Below, piece after piece: positions 53,757 through 62,597 of a stretch of 64,000 bases of DNA. Each line of letters starts with the position of its first letter. Within the stretch, counting starts at the first letter, position 1. Below the pieces are notes generated by a model that had not been told where the DNA came from, ran no database searches, and worked only from the letters and a program-made list of their open reading frames with translations. The translations under genes were made by a program, and so were the position numbers. Source of the DNA: Blastococcus capsensis (lineage in GTDB: Bacteria > Actinomycetota > Actinomycetes > Mycobacteriales > Geodermatophilaceae); contig NZ_JASNNW010000005.1 in NCBI RefSeq assembly GCF_030165005.1, positions 17,807-81,806 of the forward strand, read 5' to 3'.

Positions 53757-55427
53757 GTGAGCACTGACACGCGCAGCTTCGAGGCCGACGTCGTCGTGGT
53801 GGGCGCGGGGCTGGCCGGGCTGGTCGCCACCGCGGAACTGGCCGACGCCGGCAAGCGGGTGATCCTGGTCGACCAGGAGCCGGAGCAGTCCCTCGGCGGG
53901 CAGGCGTGGTGGTCCTTCGGCGGCCTGTTCCTCGTCGACTCCCCGGAGCAGCGCCGGCTGCGCGTGCACGACTCGCTGGAGCTGGCCCGCCAGGACTGGT
54001 TCGGCACCGCCGGATTCGACCGCGACAGCGACCACTGGCCCCGGCAGTGGGCCGAGGCGTACCTGCAGTTCGCGGCGGGGGAGAAGCGGGCCTGGCTCAA
54101 GGAGCAGGGCATCGGCTTCTTCCCGATCGTCGGCTGGGCCGAGCGCGGCGGGTACACCGCCACCGGGCACGGCAACTCGGTGCCGCGGTTCCACATCGTC
54201 TGGGGCACCGGCCCGGCCATCGTCGCCCCGTTCGAGCGGCGGGTGCGGGCCGCAGCGGAGGCCGGCCTCGTCGAGCTGCGCTTCCGGCACCGGGTGTCGG
54301 AGCTCGTGGTGAGCGACGGTGCGGTGACCGGGGTGCGCGGTGCGGTCCTGGAGCCCAGCGACGGTGCGCGAGGAGAGGCCAGCTCGCGCACCGAGGTCGG
54401 CGAGTTCGAGATCGCGGCGCAGGCGGTCGTGGTCACCTCCGGCGGCATCGGTGGCAATCACGACCTGGTGCGGCGGAACTGGCCGGCGCGGCTGGGCCCC
54501 GCGCCGCAGCGGCTGCTCTCCGGGGTGCCGGCGCACGTCGACGGCCTGATGCAGGAATCGGCCGTCGCGGCGGGCGCCAGCCGGGTGAACGCCGACCGCA
54601 TGTGGCACTACACCGAGGGCATCACCAACCACTCCCCGGTCTGGGCGCAGCACGGCATCCGGATCCTGCCCGGTCCCTCGTCGCTGTGGCTGGACGCCAC
54701 CGGGCAGCGGCTGCCGGTACCGCTGTTCCCCGGGTTCGACACCCTGGGCACCCTGGCCCACATCGGGCAGACCGGGTACGAGCACACCTGGTTCGTGGCC
54801 ACCCACAAGATCGTGGAGAAGGAGTTCGCGCTGTCGGGCTCCGAGCAGAACCCCGACCTCACCGGCAAGGACGTCAAGCTCCTGGTCAACCGGGCGCGGG
54901 CCGGGGTGTCCGGGCCGGTCCAGGCGTTCCTCGACCGCGGGGAGGACTTCGTCGTCACCCGCACGCTGCCCGAGCTGGTGGCCGGCATGAACCGGATCAC
55001 CGGCGGCACCCCCGAGCTCGACCTCGCGCAGGTGGAGCGCGAGATCGTCGCCCGCGACCGCGAGGTGGCCCACCCGTTCACCAAGGACCTGCAGATCACC
55101 GCCATCCGCGGCGCCCGCAACTACCTCGGCGACAAGCTGATCCGGGTCGCCCCGCCGCACCGTCTGCTCGACCCGGAGGCCGGGCCGCTCATCGCGGTCC
55201 GGCTCACCATCATCACCCGCAAGTCCCTCGGCGGCCTGGAGACCGATCTCTCCGGTCGCGTCCTGCGCCCCGGCGGCGAGGTGTTCCCCGGGTTGTACGC
55301 CGCCGGGGAGGTCGCCGGCTTCGGCGGCGGCGGTGTGCACGGCTACCGCTCGCTGGAGGGCACGTTCCTCGGTGGCTGTCTCTTCTCCGGGCGGGTCGCG
55401 GGCCGGGCGCTGGCCGCGGCGCTGTGA
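53757..55427 (+). CDS. FAD-binding dehydrogenase (KstD/fumarate-reductase flavoprotein type)
   Basis: 556 residues. The FAD loop VVVGAGLAGLVATAEL (G16, G18, G21) and LVDQEPEQSLGGQAWWSFGG at the N-terminus, and AAGEVAGFGGGGVHGYRSLEG with FLGGCLFSGR at the C-terminus, match the FAD-dependent dehydrogenases related to fumarate reductase and 3-ketosteroid dehydrogenases. Substrate is not evident. The GTG follows a leaderless promoter. It overlaps the next gene by GTGA. Confidence 0.88.
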   Translation: MSTDTRSFEADVVVVGAGLAGLVATAELADAGKRVILVDQEPEQSLGGQAWWSFGGLFLVDSPEQRRLRVHDSLELARQDWFGTAGFDRDSDHWPRQWAEAYLQFAAGEKRAWLKEQGIGFFPIVGWAERGGYTATGHGNSVPRFHIVWGTGPAIVAPFERRVRAAAEAGLVELRFRHRVSELVVSDGAVTGVRGAVLEPSDGARGEASSRTEVGEFEIAAQAVVVTSGGIGGNHDLVRRNWPARLGPAPQRLLSGVPAHVDGLMQESAVAAGASRVNADRMWHYTEGITNHSPVWAQHGIRILPGPSSLWLDATGQRLPVPLFPGFDTLGTLAHIGQTGYEHTWFVATHKIVEKEFALSGSEQNPDLTGKDVKLLVNRARAGVSGPVQAFLDRGEDFVVTRTLPELVAGMNRITGGTPELDLAQVEREIVARDREVAHPFTKDLQITAIRGARNYLGDKLIRVAPPHRLLDPEAGPLIAVRLTIITRKSLGGLETDLSGRVLRPGGEVFPGLYAAGEVAGFGGGGVHGYRSLEGTFLGGCLFSGRVAGRALAAAL

Positions 55428-56089
55428 CCGCCCCGCGGGATCCGTGGTCGGATCCGGCCACGCCCACCGAGCAGGGCCCGGCGTACACCGGGCCGCCGCC
55501 CACGGCGCCGCCGCCCGCCTACGGCTACGGCCCACCGCCCCCCTACGGCCCACCGCCGCCCTACGGCTATCCGGCGCCCTACGCGGCGCCGTACCCGCCC
55601 GGGTCGTACGGACCGGCACCGCAGCGCCGTCCCGGCCAGGTGATCGGCGCCGCGGTGCTGACCTTCGTGCAGGCCCTGCTGGTGCTCATCGCCTCCCTGT
55701 ACGTGTGGTTCTTCGCCTCGATCGCGGAACTCGCGATCGAGCAGACCCCGACCGCAGCCCCGGCGGTGTTCCACGAGTTCGCCCGTGAGGGAACCGCCCT
55801 GGCGATCGTCCAGCTGGTGGCCGTGGTCCTGCTGGTGGCGGCCGGCATCCTCGCGCTCAACCGCCGCACGCGGCCGGCCTGGCTGCTGCTCGTGGGAGCC
55901 CATGTCGTCCAGCTCCTGCTGACGGCGTACTGGTGGGCGGAGCTCAACGACCTGCTCGGCCCGGCGGCGACGGGTGAGGACGTCGGCGGGGTGCTGAGCG
56001 CGCTGAGCCTGTTCTTCGCCGCGGCGCCGTTGGTCGCGCTCGGCCTCGTCCTGTTCGGCGGCGGACGCCGGTGGTTCACCAGCTCGTAG
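55424..56089 (+). CDS. Proline/tyrosine-rich membrane protein
   Basis: 221 residues. The N-terminal 70 residues are a Pro/Tyr/Gly repeat region (PPPPYG units), disordered. Four hydrophobic segments follow, about 76-98, 123-143, 147-165 and 190-212. Such proteins are frequent in actinobacteria, sometimes at poles or cell envelope, with no assigned function. The GTG start overlaps the flavin dehydrogenase stop by 4 bp. A hairpin follows. Confidence 0.75.
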   Translation: MTAPRDPWSDPATPTEQGPAYTGPPPTAPPPAYGYGPPPPYGPPPPYGYPAPYAAPYPPGSYGPAPQRRPGQVIGAAVLTFVQALLVLIASLYVWFFASIAELAIEQTPTAAPAVFHEFAREGTALAIVQLVAVVLLVAAGILALNRRTRPAWLLLVGAHVVQLLLTAYWWAELNDLLGPAATGEDVGGVLSALSLFFAAAPLVALGLVLFGGGRRWFTSS

Positions 56090-56114
56090 GGCTGATCCGC
56101 TCGCACGGGTCACT

Positions 56115-56140
56115 GGCGGGCATGGGGCGTCATCCCCGCC
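56115..56140 (+). terminator. Hairpin after the proline-rich membrane protein gene
   Basis: GGCGGG (56115-56120) pairs with the CCCGCC end of CCCCGCC (56134-56140), with an extra GGGG/CCCC option inside. It lies 26 bases after the stop codon and is followed by GGTTCGTTGTTCG. Confidence 0.45.
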
Positions 56141-56272
56141 GGTTCGTTGTTCGTCGCCGCTCCGGCATGGTCGTCGCGGGCCGGCTCCATCCGCCCGAGC
56201 GCAGCAATTGCCGGCGCGTCGCGGCCGACCGGCGGCTGCGGTGGCGGGCGGCCCGGAGATGGCATACGAAGG

Positions 56273-56284
56273 GCTGGTACCAGC
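56273..56284. promoter_or_regulatory. 12-bp palindrome upstream of the guanidine hydrolase-like gene
   Basis: GCTGGTACCAGC is perfectly self-complementary and lies 42 bases before the ATG at 56327, just after a -10-like GCATACGAAG stretch. It could be an operator. The rest of the 237-bp gap (56090-56326) shows no recognisable guanidine riboswitch motif. Confidence 0.35.
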
Positions 56285-56326
56285 AAACCGAATCACGAGC
56301 CCAGCCGACCCAGGAGGACAGGCGTC

Positions 56327-57574
56327 ATGGCGGATGAGAAGGAAGTGCAGGGCGAGGAGCGGACGTTCCAGGCGGGTGGCGAGCAGATCCGAGCAGGAGA
56401 TCTGGGCGGCGAGAAAGCCAAGCGCTACCAGGCGGAGCTGACCGACCAGAAGCACCAGGAGGAACTACGGCGGGGCCACGAGCACGGGCTCGAACCCGCG
56501 GAGTCCATCGAGGACAAGCAGCAGGCGAGCACGTTCGCGCGTGGCGAGCTGCCGCACTTCTCCGGCATCAACACCTTCCTGAAAGCGCCCTATCTCGAGG
56601 ACATCCACGACGTCGGCAATCACGAAGTCGCGATCATCGGATGTCCGCTCGACACGGGTACCACCTACCGACCCGGCCCGCGCTTCGGTCCCGAGGGCAT
56701 GCGCCGCATCTCGAGCCTGTACACGCCCTACTACTACGAGCAGGGCGTCGACCTGCGCGAGCAGCTCGACATGGTGGACGTGGGCGACATCTTCATCACC
56801 CCGGCGAACATCGAGAAGGCGTTCGACCAGATCACCAAGGCGGTGGAGTACGTCCGGGGCCAGGGCGTCTTCCCCGTGATCCTCGGTGGTGACCACTCCA
56901 TCGGCTTCCCGACCTCACGCGGCGTGATGAATGCGTTCGGCAAGAAGATCGGCGTCATCCACTTCGACCGCCACATCGACACGCAGAAGAAGGATCTCGA
57001 CGAGCGGATGCACACCACGCCGTTCTACTGGAGCGCTCACGAGAAGCACTTCGACATGGGCAATCTCGTGCAGATCGGCATCGGTGGCTGGCAGGTACCC
57101 CGGTCGGGTGTGGAAGAGGGCGCCCACGGTGGCTCGTTGGTCATGACCGTCGAGGACATCGAGGACCTCGGCATCGACAAGGCGGCCGAGATCGCCCTCG
57201 AGGTGGCCTGGAGCGGTGGCGCGGAGGGTGTCTTCCTCTCCTTCGACATCGACTCCATCGACCCCGGCTTCGCGCCCGGTACCGGCTGGCCGGAGCCCGG
57301 TGGCCTCTATCCCCGCGAGGCGCTAAAGCTGGTGCGCAAGTTCGCCGCCGAGGGCCTGCTGGGGATGGAGGTCGTCGAGGTCTCCCCGCCGTACGACGTC
57401 TCCGACACCACCGCGCTCATGGGCGTCCGGCTCATCTGCGAGGCGCTCGCGGGCAGCGTGAGCGCGGGAAAGCTGGGGCGTACCCGGCAGGGCGAGCCGC
57501 AGACCGAGAAGGCTCGGCACGCCGACGAGGTCGGCGGCGGGGGCTCGAGCGCCGCGTCCGGCGGCGGCGGCTGA
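56327..57574 (+). CDS. Probable guanidine hydrolase (GdmH-like ureohydrolase)
   Basis: 415 residues of the arginase/agmatinase fold. Metal ligands are in GGDHS (187-191), FDRHID (213-218) and SFDIDSIDP (305-313). The DRHID motif in place of the usual DAHxD, the preceding RGELPHFSGINTFLKAPY segment, LDERMHTTPF and GWPEPGGL match, from memory, the Ni-dependent guanidine hydrolase of Synechocystis (Sll1077), which splits guanidine to urea and ammonia. It is longer than agmatinase because of a charged N-terminus (1-70) and a Gly/Ser tail. AGGAGG lies 9 bases before the ATG. No HypA/HypB-type nickel chaperones are adjacent. Confidence 0.82.
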   Translation: MADEKEVQGEERTFQAGGEQIRAGDLGGEKAKRYQAELTDQKHQEELRRGHEHGLEPAESIEDKQQASTFARGELPHFSGINTFLKAPYLEDIHDVGNHEVAIIGCPLDTGTTYRPGPRFGPEGMRRISSLYTPYYYEQGVDLREQLDMVDVGDIFITPANIEKAFDQITKAVEYVRGQGVFPVILGGDHSIGFPTSRGVMNAFGKKIGVIHFDRHIDTQKKDLDERMHTTPFYWSAHEKHFDMGNLVQIGIGGWQVPRSGVEEGAHGGSLVMTVEDIEDLGIDKAAEIALEVAWSGGAEGVFLSFDIDSIDPGFAPGTGWPEPGGLYPREALKLVRKFAAEGLLGMEVVEVSPPYDVSDTTALMGVRLICEALAGSVSAGKLGRTRQGEPQTEKARHADEVGGGGSSAASGGGG

Positions 57575-57599
57575 CGGCGACTCCCCGAGGAAGCGCGAC

Positions 57600-57632
57600 G
57601 GTGGGGTGGGGCGACGTCGGTCCCACCTCACC
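57600..57632 (+). terminator. Attenuator-like hairpin before the transporter gene
   Basis: GGTGGGGTGGG (57600-57610) pairs with CCCACCTCACC (57622-57632) over 11 bp (one G-T), with an 11-nt loop. It lies between the guanidine hydrolase-like gene and the transporter, 37 bases before the next ATG. Confidence 0.5.
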
Positions 57633-57669
57633 GATCGTCCTGGACTGACACACGGGAGGTGGCCTCGGC

Positions 57670-58767
57670 ATGTTCGCGGCGATCATCGCGGCTCTCGGCA
57701 TGACCGCGGACGGGCTGGCCGAGGGCCTCTACGCCGTCCGCCATCGGTTCAGCGCCCGTGCCGCCAGCATCGGGTACGCGATCGGCGCGGGCGTCGGGTG
57801 GTTCTACAACGTCGTCACGCCGATCACGTTCACGGTGGAGAGCATCGCCGTCGCCACGCGGGCGGTGAAAAAGCCCCCGCAGATCCTCTACGTCGTCGCG
57901 CTGTCCGCCGTCCCGAGCATCGTCCTCGGGCTCTTCGGGCTGTACTCGACGTTCGTGAACTGGCTGGACCCGGCTGTCGTGGCTGGGGTCATCGCGGGCG
58001 TGGGAGTCATTCTCGCCGGCGTCGGGGTGGGCTACGTCCGGGAACGCCCGTACATCGCCGTGCCGGCGGTGGCTGCAGGCGTGGTCGGATACGTGCTGAC
58101 CGACAACCTCGTCGTCGTCATCCTCGCGAGCATGGCCGTTGGTACGGCGGCCCGCTATCTCGTGCCCGAGCGGCTCCAGGACAAGGCGAAGAGCGACGGT
58201 GAGTCGGGCGACGACGGTGACACGGACGGCGAGGATGCCGAAGAGCCAGGTGTGGGGCTGATCCCGTTCCAGTGGCGAGACATGATCGCGCCGGCCGTGC
58301 TCATCGGAGCGTTCTCCGTATTCGCGCTGCGCACCGGCGCCGTCGTCTCCTACAGCAGGGTCAACGGCGAGCTCGCCGGCCAAGAAGCGAACCTCGACGG
58401 CGTGACGGTCATGGCCGGGTTGGCGAGCCTCGGCAGCGGGCTGCTCGGCGGGCCACCGCTCGAAACGACTCCGGCGCCGATGGCGGCGACGCCCCAGCCG
58501 GTGTTCTCCACGGTGCTGTTCATGGCTCTGATGGCGGTGCTGCTCTTCTTCGGGGCAGTCGGCCGGCTCGGGCGCTACGTCCCGCTCCAGGGGATCGCCG
58601 GCTTTCTCATCGTCACCGGCATCCCGGTGATCATGCCCGAGAACCTCCCCGCGGTCGCCGAGGCGCCGCTGGTCGGGGGAACCGCACTCGCGATCACGGC
58701 ACTCAGCAACCCCTTCTACGGACTGCTCGCCGGGCAGGCGGTCGCGCTGCTGGGGATCGGGGGGTAG
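57670..58767 (+). CDS. NCS2-like (xanthine/uracil permease-type) membrane protein
   Basis: 365 residues with about 10 hydrophobic segments. An acidic soluble loop (about 175-195, Asp/Glu/Gly-rich) separates the two halves. The segment [24 protein letters not shown] followed by [19 protein letters not shown] (given here in two parts) resembles the helix 8 region of NCS2/AzgA permeases, although the protein is shorter than the usual 430-500 residues. It lies 95 bases after the guanidine hydrolase-like gene, so a role in guanidine or urea movement is a reasonable guess. GGAGG is 10 bases before the ATG. Confidence 0.6.
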   Translation: MFAAIIAALGMTADGLAEGLYAVRHRFSARAASIGYAIGAGVGWFYNVVTPITFTVESIAVATRAVKKPPQILYVVALSAVPSIVLGLFGLYSTFVNWLDPAVVAGVIAGVGVILAGVGVGYVRERPYIAVPAVAAGVVGYVLTDNLVVVILASMAVGTAARYLVPERLQDKAKSDGESGDDGDTDGEDAEEPGVGLIPFQWRDMIAPAVLIGAFSVFALRTGAVVSYSRVNGELAGQEANLDGVTVMAGLASLGSGLLGGPPLETTPAPMAATPQPVFSTVLFMALMAVLLFFGAVGRLGRYVPLQGIAGFLIVTGIPVIMPENLPAVAEAPLVGGTALAITALSNPFYGLLAGQAVALLGIGG

Positions 58768-58849
58768 CGCGTCGTGCCCCCGAGGCCGGCTCCGCCATAG
58801 CGGTCGCGGTACCCGGCGACGGCCGAGCGGCGTACGGGAGACTGTCGGC

Positions 58850-59227
58850 ATGTCCGCCGTACCACCCCCCGTCCCCACCCTGGCCCCCGAGGTCGCCGAC
58901 CTGCTGCGTCGCGACCCGGCCGGGCTGGTCGCCGCCGTCGTCCAGCAGCACGACACCCGCGAGGTGCTCATGGTCGCCTGGATGGACGACGAGGCGCTGC
59001 GCCGCACCCTCACGACCGGCCGGGCCACCTACTGGTCGCGCAGCCGCGCGGAGTACTGGGTGAAGGGCGAGACATCCGGGCACCGCCAGTGGGTCCGGGA
59101 CGTGCGGCTGGACTGCGACGGGGACGCGCTCCTGGTGCTGGTCGACCAGGAGGGCGCCGCCTGCCACACCGGCGAGCGCAGCTGCTTCCACCGGCCGCTT
59201 CCCGCCGTCCGGGCGGTGGCCCCGTGA
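58850..59227 (+). CDS. hisI: HisI, phosphoribosyl-AMP cyclohydrolase
   Basis: Zinc- and magnesium-dependent hydrolase that opens the adenine ring of PR-AMP, the third step of histidine synthesis. It has 125 residues, monofunctional (no HisE domain). [30 protein letters not shown], the metal-binding DCDGDALLV, and the Cys pair in [11 protein letters not shown] are all present. GTGA overlap with trpE, as is usual in actinobacteria. It is separated from hisF by a 10.8-kb accessory block. Confidence 0.95.
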   Translation: MSAVPPPVPTLAPEVADLLRRDPAGLVAAVVQQHDTREVLMVAWMDDEALRRTLTTGRATYWSRSRAEYWVKGETSGHRQWVRDVRLDCDGDALLVLVDQEGAACHTGERSCFHRPLPAVRAVAP

Positions 59228-60762
59228 GGTTCGGCAGCACGTCGCCCACTCGCGAGGAGTTCGCCGCGCTGGACGCCGCCGCCGGGAATGCCGTGGTCCC
59301 GGTCGCGCGGCGGCTGCTCGCCGACAGCGAGACCGCGGTCGGCGTCTATCGGAAGCTGGCCGGCAACCGGCCGGGCACGGTGCTGCTGGAGTCGGCCGAG
59401 CAGGGCAGGCGCTGGGCGCGCTACAGCTTCGTGGGCGTCCGCAGTGCGGGCGTCCTCACCGAGCGGGACGGTGTCACCCAATGGCTCGGGGACGACGTGC
59501 CCGGGATCACCGACGATCTCCCCGCCGATCCCCTCGACGCCGTCCGGGTGATGGCACGGCGGCTGCGCTCGCCGCGCACCCCGGGGCTGCCCCCGCTCAC
59601 CGGGGGCCTGGTCGGCTACCTCGGTTACGACGTGGTGCGCCGTCTGGAGCGGCTGCCGGAGATCAGCACCGACGACCTCGGCATGCCGGAGCTGGCGATG
59701 ATGCTGGTGACCGACCTGGCCGTGCTCGACCACGCCGACGGCTCGGTGCTCCTCATCGCGAACGTGCTGCGCGGTGCGGGCGGGCCGGACGAGACCGGCT
59801 ACGACGACGCCGTCGCCCGGCTGGACGACATGGCCGCCGCGCTGGTCGGTCCCACCGACCCGGCGGTGGCGGTCTTCGAGCCGGCCGACGCGCCCCCGGT
59901 GCGCAGCAACCTGGCGCCCGGCGCCTACGAGGACGGCGTCGAGCGGATCCGCGAGCACATCCGCGCCGGCGACGCCTTCCAGGTGGTGCTCGCGCAGCGG
60001 TTCGAGCTCGAGACCGAGGTGGAGGCCCTCGACCTGTACCGGGTGCTGCGGGCGACCAATCCGTCGCCGTACATGTACCTGCTGAGGTTCGCAGGCAGGG
60101 AGACGCCCTTCGACGTGGTCGGCTCCTCGCCGGAGGCGCTGGTGACGGTCACCGGCTCGTCGGCGGTGGTGCATCCGCCGGCCGGTACCCGCCCTCGGGG
60201 TGCCACCCCCGAGGAGGACCTCCGGCTGGCCGAGGGGCTGCTCGCCGACCCCAAGGAGCGCGCCGAGCACGTGATGCTCGTCGACCTCGCGCGCAACGAC
60301 CTGGGCCGGGTGTGCGTGCCGGGCAGCGTCGAGGTGCCCGACTTCATGCGGGTGGAGCACTACAGCCACGTCATGCACCTGGTCTCCACCGTCGCGGGCG
60401 AGGTCAGCCCCGGGTGCGACGCCCTGGACGTCTTCGACGCCACCTTCCCGGCCGGCACGGTCTCCGGGGCACCGAAGCCGAGCGCGATGACGATCATCGA
60501 GCGGCTGGAGCCCACGCGGCGGGCGCTGTACGCCGGCACCGTCGGCTACCTCGACGCCAGCGGCGACATGGACATGGCGATCGCGATCCGGACCGCCGTC
60601 CTCCACCAGGGCCGCGCGTACGTGCAAGCCGGCGCGGGCATCGTGGCCGACAGCGACGCCGCCACCGAGGAGGCCGAGACCCGGCACAAGGCGCGGGCGG
60701 TGCTCTCGGCGATCGCCACGGCGGAGGGTCTGCGCGAGCTGCGGGGCCGGGAGGGCCGGTGA
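59224..60762 (+). CDS. trpE: TrpE, anthranilate synthase component I
   Basis: Makes anthranilate from chorismate, using ammonia from TrpG. It has 512 residues. The feedback tryptophan site [18 protein letters not shown] near the N-terminus and the chorismate-binding domain motifs [29 protein letters not shown] and [11 protein letters not shown] are complete. The GTG overlaps the hisI stop. It overlaps the downstream membrane-protein gene as well, giving a coupled hisI-trpE-membrane protein set. Confidence 0.96.
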   Translation: MRFGSTSPTREEFAALDAAAGNAVVPVARRLLADSETAVGVYRKLAGNRPGTVLLESAEQGRRWARYSFVGVRSAGVLTERDGVTQWLGDDVPGITDDLPADPLDAVRVMARRLRSPRTPGLPPLTGGLVGYLGYDVVRRLERLPEISTDDLGMPELAMMLVTDLAVLDHADGSVLLIANVLRGAGGPDETGYDDAVARLDDMAAALVGPTDPAVAVFEPADAPPVRSNLAPGAYEDGVERIREHIRAGDAFQVVLAQRFELETEVEALDLYRVLRATNPSPYMYLLRFAGRETPFDVVGSSPEALVTVTGSSAVVHPPAGTRPRGATPEEDLRLAEGLLADPKERAEHVMLVDLARNDLGRVCVPGSVEVPDFMRVEHYSHVMHLVSTVAGEVSPGCDALDVFDATFPAGTVSGAPKPSAMTIIERLEPTRRALYAGTVGYLDASGDMDMAIAIRTAVLHQGRAYVQAGAGIVADSDAATEEAETRHKARAVLSAIATAEGLRELRGREGR

Positions 60763-61364
60763 GCCCGGCGGCCGACCGCCGGCAACTCGCCGCCGCCGCG
60801 CTCGCCGCGGCGGCGGCCGGTGCGCTGGCGCTGTCGGCGGCCGGCCAGCGGTGGGCACAGGTCACCGCCGAGCGCCGGGCACCGTTCCCACCGGTGACCG
60901 GGATGCTCTCGGGCGGTGACGCCGCACCCCTGGTGCCCGCGTCCGGGCTGGTGCTCCTGGCTGCGGCGGTGGCGCTGCTGGCGGTGCGGGGTGTCGGCCG
61001 GGTCGTCGTCGGGCTGCTCGTGGCTGCCGCCGGGGCCGCACTGGTGCTGTCGGGGCTGCGCGTCCTCGCCGGGGGAGTGCCCGACGCCGCCGCGGACCTG
61101 CCCGGGCTGGGCGGAGGCCAGCTGAGCGCCACGACGGTGGAGGTGTCGGCGACCTGGCCGGTGCTCGTCGTCGTCGCCGGCCTGCTGGCCGTGGTGGCCG
61201 GTGGACTGGCAGCCGCCCGCGGTCGGGCCTGGCCGGCCATGGGACAGCGGTACGAACGGGCTCCTGCCGTCAGGCGGTCGGCGGAGGACCGGGCCGACGA
61301 CGCGTGGAAGGCGCTGGACCGCGGCGAGGACCCCACCGACGTGCCGCCCGGGCGCCCCCTATAG
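60759..61364 (+). CDS. Trp biosynthesis-associated membrane protein
   Basis: 201 residues with four hydrophobic segments (about 9-28, 64-80, 84-106, 131-153) and a polar charged tail. It matches the actinobacterial Trp_oprn_chp family (TIGR02234), found between trpE and trpC. The motif around the first loop, AGQRWAQV, is typical. Function unknown. The GTG overlaps the trpE stop by 4 bp. Confidence 0.85.
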   Translation: MSPAADRRQLAAAALAAAAAGALALSAAGQRWAQVTAERRAPFPPVTGMLSGGDAAPLVPASGLVLLAAAVALLAVRGVGRVVVGLLVAAAGAALVLSGLRVLAGGVPDAAADLPGLGGGQLSATTVEVSATWPVLVVVAGLLAVVAGGLAAARGRAWPAMGQRYERAPAVRRSAEDRADDAWKALDRGEDPTDVPPGRPL

Positions 61365-61421
61365 CGGAACCGGACCGGCCCGTCCACCCCACCCCGGGCC
61401 GGGGGGTGCCCGGCGCGCCTC

Positions 61422-61427
61422 TAGAGT
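61422..61427 (+). promoter_or_regulatory. -10-like TAGAGT upstream of trpC
   Basis: TAGAGT lies 58 bases after the membrane-protein stop and about 95 bases before trpC, leaving room for a leader that includes a short ORF. No clear -35 box was found. Confidence 0.4.
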
Positions 61428-61480
61428 GATCTCACCCATCCGCCCGGTGCGGGATCGACGTACGAGAGGCAGCGGCGCCC

Positions 61481-61525
61481 ATGCGCAACCACGGGACCTC
61501 GTCCGAGGCTGCGACGACGCCGTGA
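61481..61525 (+). CDS. Possible 14-codon upstream ORF coupled to trpC
   Basis: ATG 61481 opens [14 protein letters not shown] and stops at TGA 61523-61525, which overlaps the trpC GTG (GTGA). It contains no Trp codon, so it is not a classical trp attenuator peptide. It may enhance trpC translation by coupling. The ribosome site is weak. Confidence 0.3.
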   Translation: MRNHGTSSEAATTP

Positions 61526-62331
61526 ACGTGCTCGACGAGATCGTGACCGGTGTCCGTGCAGACCTCGCCGTCCGCGAGGCCGCTACGCCGTTCGACCGGG
61601 TCAAGGCGGCCGCGCAGGCCGCCCGGCCGGCGCACGACGCCCTGGCCGCACTACGGGCTCCCGGGGTCGGGGTCATCGCCGAGGTCAAGCGCCGCAGCCC
61701 GTCCAAGGGCGACCTGGCCGACATCGCCGATCCCGCCTCGCTGGCTCAGCAGTACGCCGCCGGTGGCGCGCGGGTGATCTCGGTGCTCACCGAGGGACGC
61801 CGCTTCGGAGGGTCGCACGCCGACCTGGCCGCGGTCCGGGCGGTGGTCGACGTCCCGGTGCTGTGCAAGGACTTCGTCGTCAGCAGCTACCAGGTCCACG
61901 AGGCGCGTGCCTACGGCGCCGACGTCGTCCTGCTGATCGTCGCGGCGCTCGAGCAGAACGTCCTCGTCGGCCTGCTGGAGCGGGTCGAATCCCTCGGCAT
62001 GACCGCACTGGTCGAGGTGCACACCGAGGCCGAGGCCGACCGCGCCCTGGCCGCCGGTGCCTCGGTCATCGGGGTCAACGCCCGTGACCTCACCACCCTG
62101 CAGGTCGACCGGTCGACCTTCGAGAAGATCGCCCCCGGGCTGCCGTCAGAGGTCGTGAAGGTCGCCGAGTCCGGTGTCCGCGGCCCGCACGACCTGATCG
62201 GCTACGCCGCCGCAGGGGCCGACGCGGTGCTCGTCGGCGAGGGCCTGGTCACCGCCGGGGACGCCCGCCAGGCGGTGGCCGACCTGGTCACGGCCGGTTC
62301 GCACCCGGCCACCCCACGCACCACCCGCTGA
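61522..62331 (+). CDS. trpC: TrpC, indole-3-glycerol phosphate synthase
   Basis: TIM-barrel enzyme closing the indole ring from CdRP. It has 269 residues. Catalytic E54 and K56 in [13 protein letters not shown]116 in [10 protein letters not shown], and later GVNARDL and VAESGV are all present. The GTG overlaps the short upstream ORF. In most actinobacteria trpB and trpA follow; here a DUF222 remnant and an insertion sequence follow instead. Confidence 0.96.
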   Translation: MNVLDEIVTGVRADLAVREAATPFDRVKAAAQAARPAHDALAALRAPGVGVIAEVKRRSPSKGDLADIADPASLAQQYAAGGARVISVLTEGRRFGGSHADLAAVRAVVDVPVLCKDFVVSSYQVHEARAYGADVVLLIVAALEQNVLVGLLERVESLGMTALVEVHTEAEADRALAAGASVIGVNARDLTTLQVDRSTFEKIAPGLPSEVVKVAESGVRGPHDLIGYAAAGADAVLVGEGLVTAGDARQAVADLVTAGSHPATPRTTR

Positions 62332-62392
62332 CGTCCCCGTCTCGCGGCGAGCAGGGGCCGTGGGATGTCAGGGGCCGCTCAGTTCCTGACGA

Positions 62393-62584
62393 GTGGACCC
62401 GTTCCACGCGGGCCGGCCCGTGTGCAGACGTCCCGGCCACACGATGACCCCCGACGGCGTGCTCACCGTCATCACCCCGTCCGGCGTGACCCGGATCAGC
62501 CGGCCGCCCGGCTTCCGCGTGCTCACCGGACCACCGGAGCCACCGCCGCCACCACCTCTGGACGACGACCCACCACCGTTCTAG
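62393..62584 (+). pseudogene. C-terminal remnant of a DUF222/HNH endonuclease gene
   Basis: The last 60 or so codons read CRRPGHTMTPDGVLTVIT, then SGVTRISRPPGFR, then a Pro-rich end (PPPPPPLDDDPPPF) and TAG. This is the tail seen after the HNH motif of actinobacterial DUF222 proteins. The DUF222 domain and HNH motif are missing. The stop TAG is part of the CTAG target of the insertion sequence. Between trpC and this tail (62332-62392) nothing is recognised. Confidence 0.55.
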
Positions 62585-62597
62585 TACTACAGCCGCA
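62581..62597 (+). repeat. Left terminal inverted repeat with CTAG target copy
   Basis: CTAGTACTACAGCCGCA; the reverse complement is found exactly at 63984-64000. The first four bases are the presumed target duplication. Confidence 0.9.

Noticed and set aside
56090..56326. Guanidine riboswitch before the guanidine hydrolase-like gene
   Set aside because: The motifs I know for guanidine-I, -II and -III classes (such as GGACGAGGTG or paired ACGR loops) are not visible. A covariance search could still find a divergent one.
61481..61525. Classical trp attenuator
   Set aside because: The short ORF has no Trp codons and no terminator/antiterminator pair with a T-run follows.
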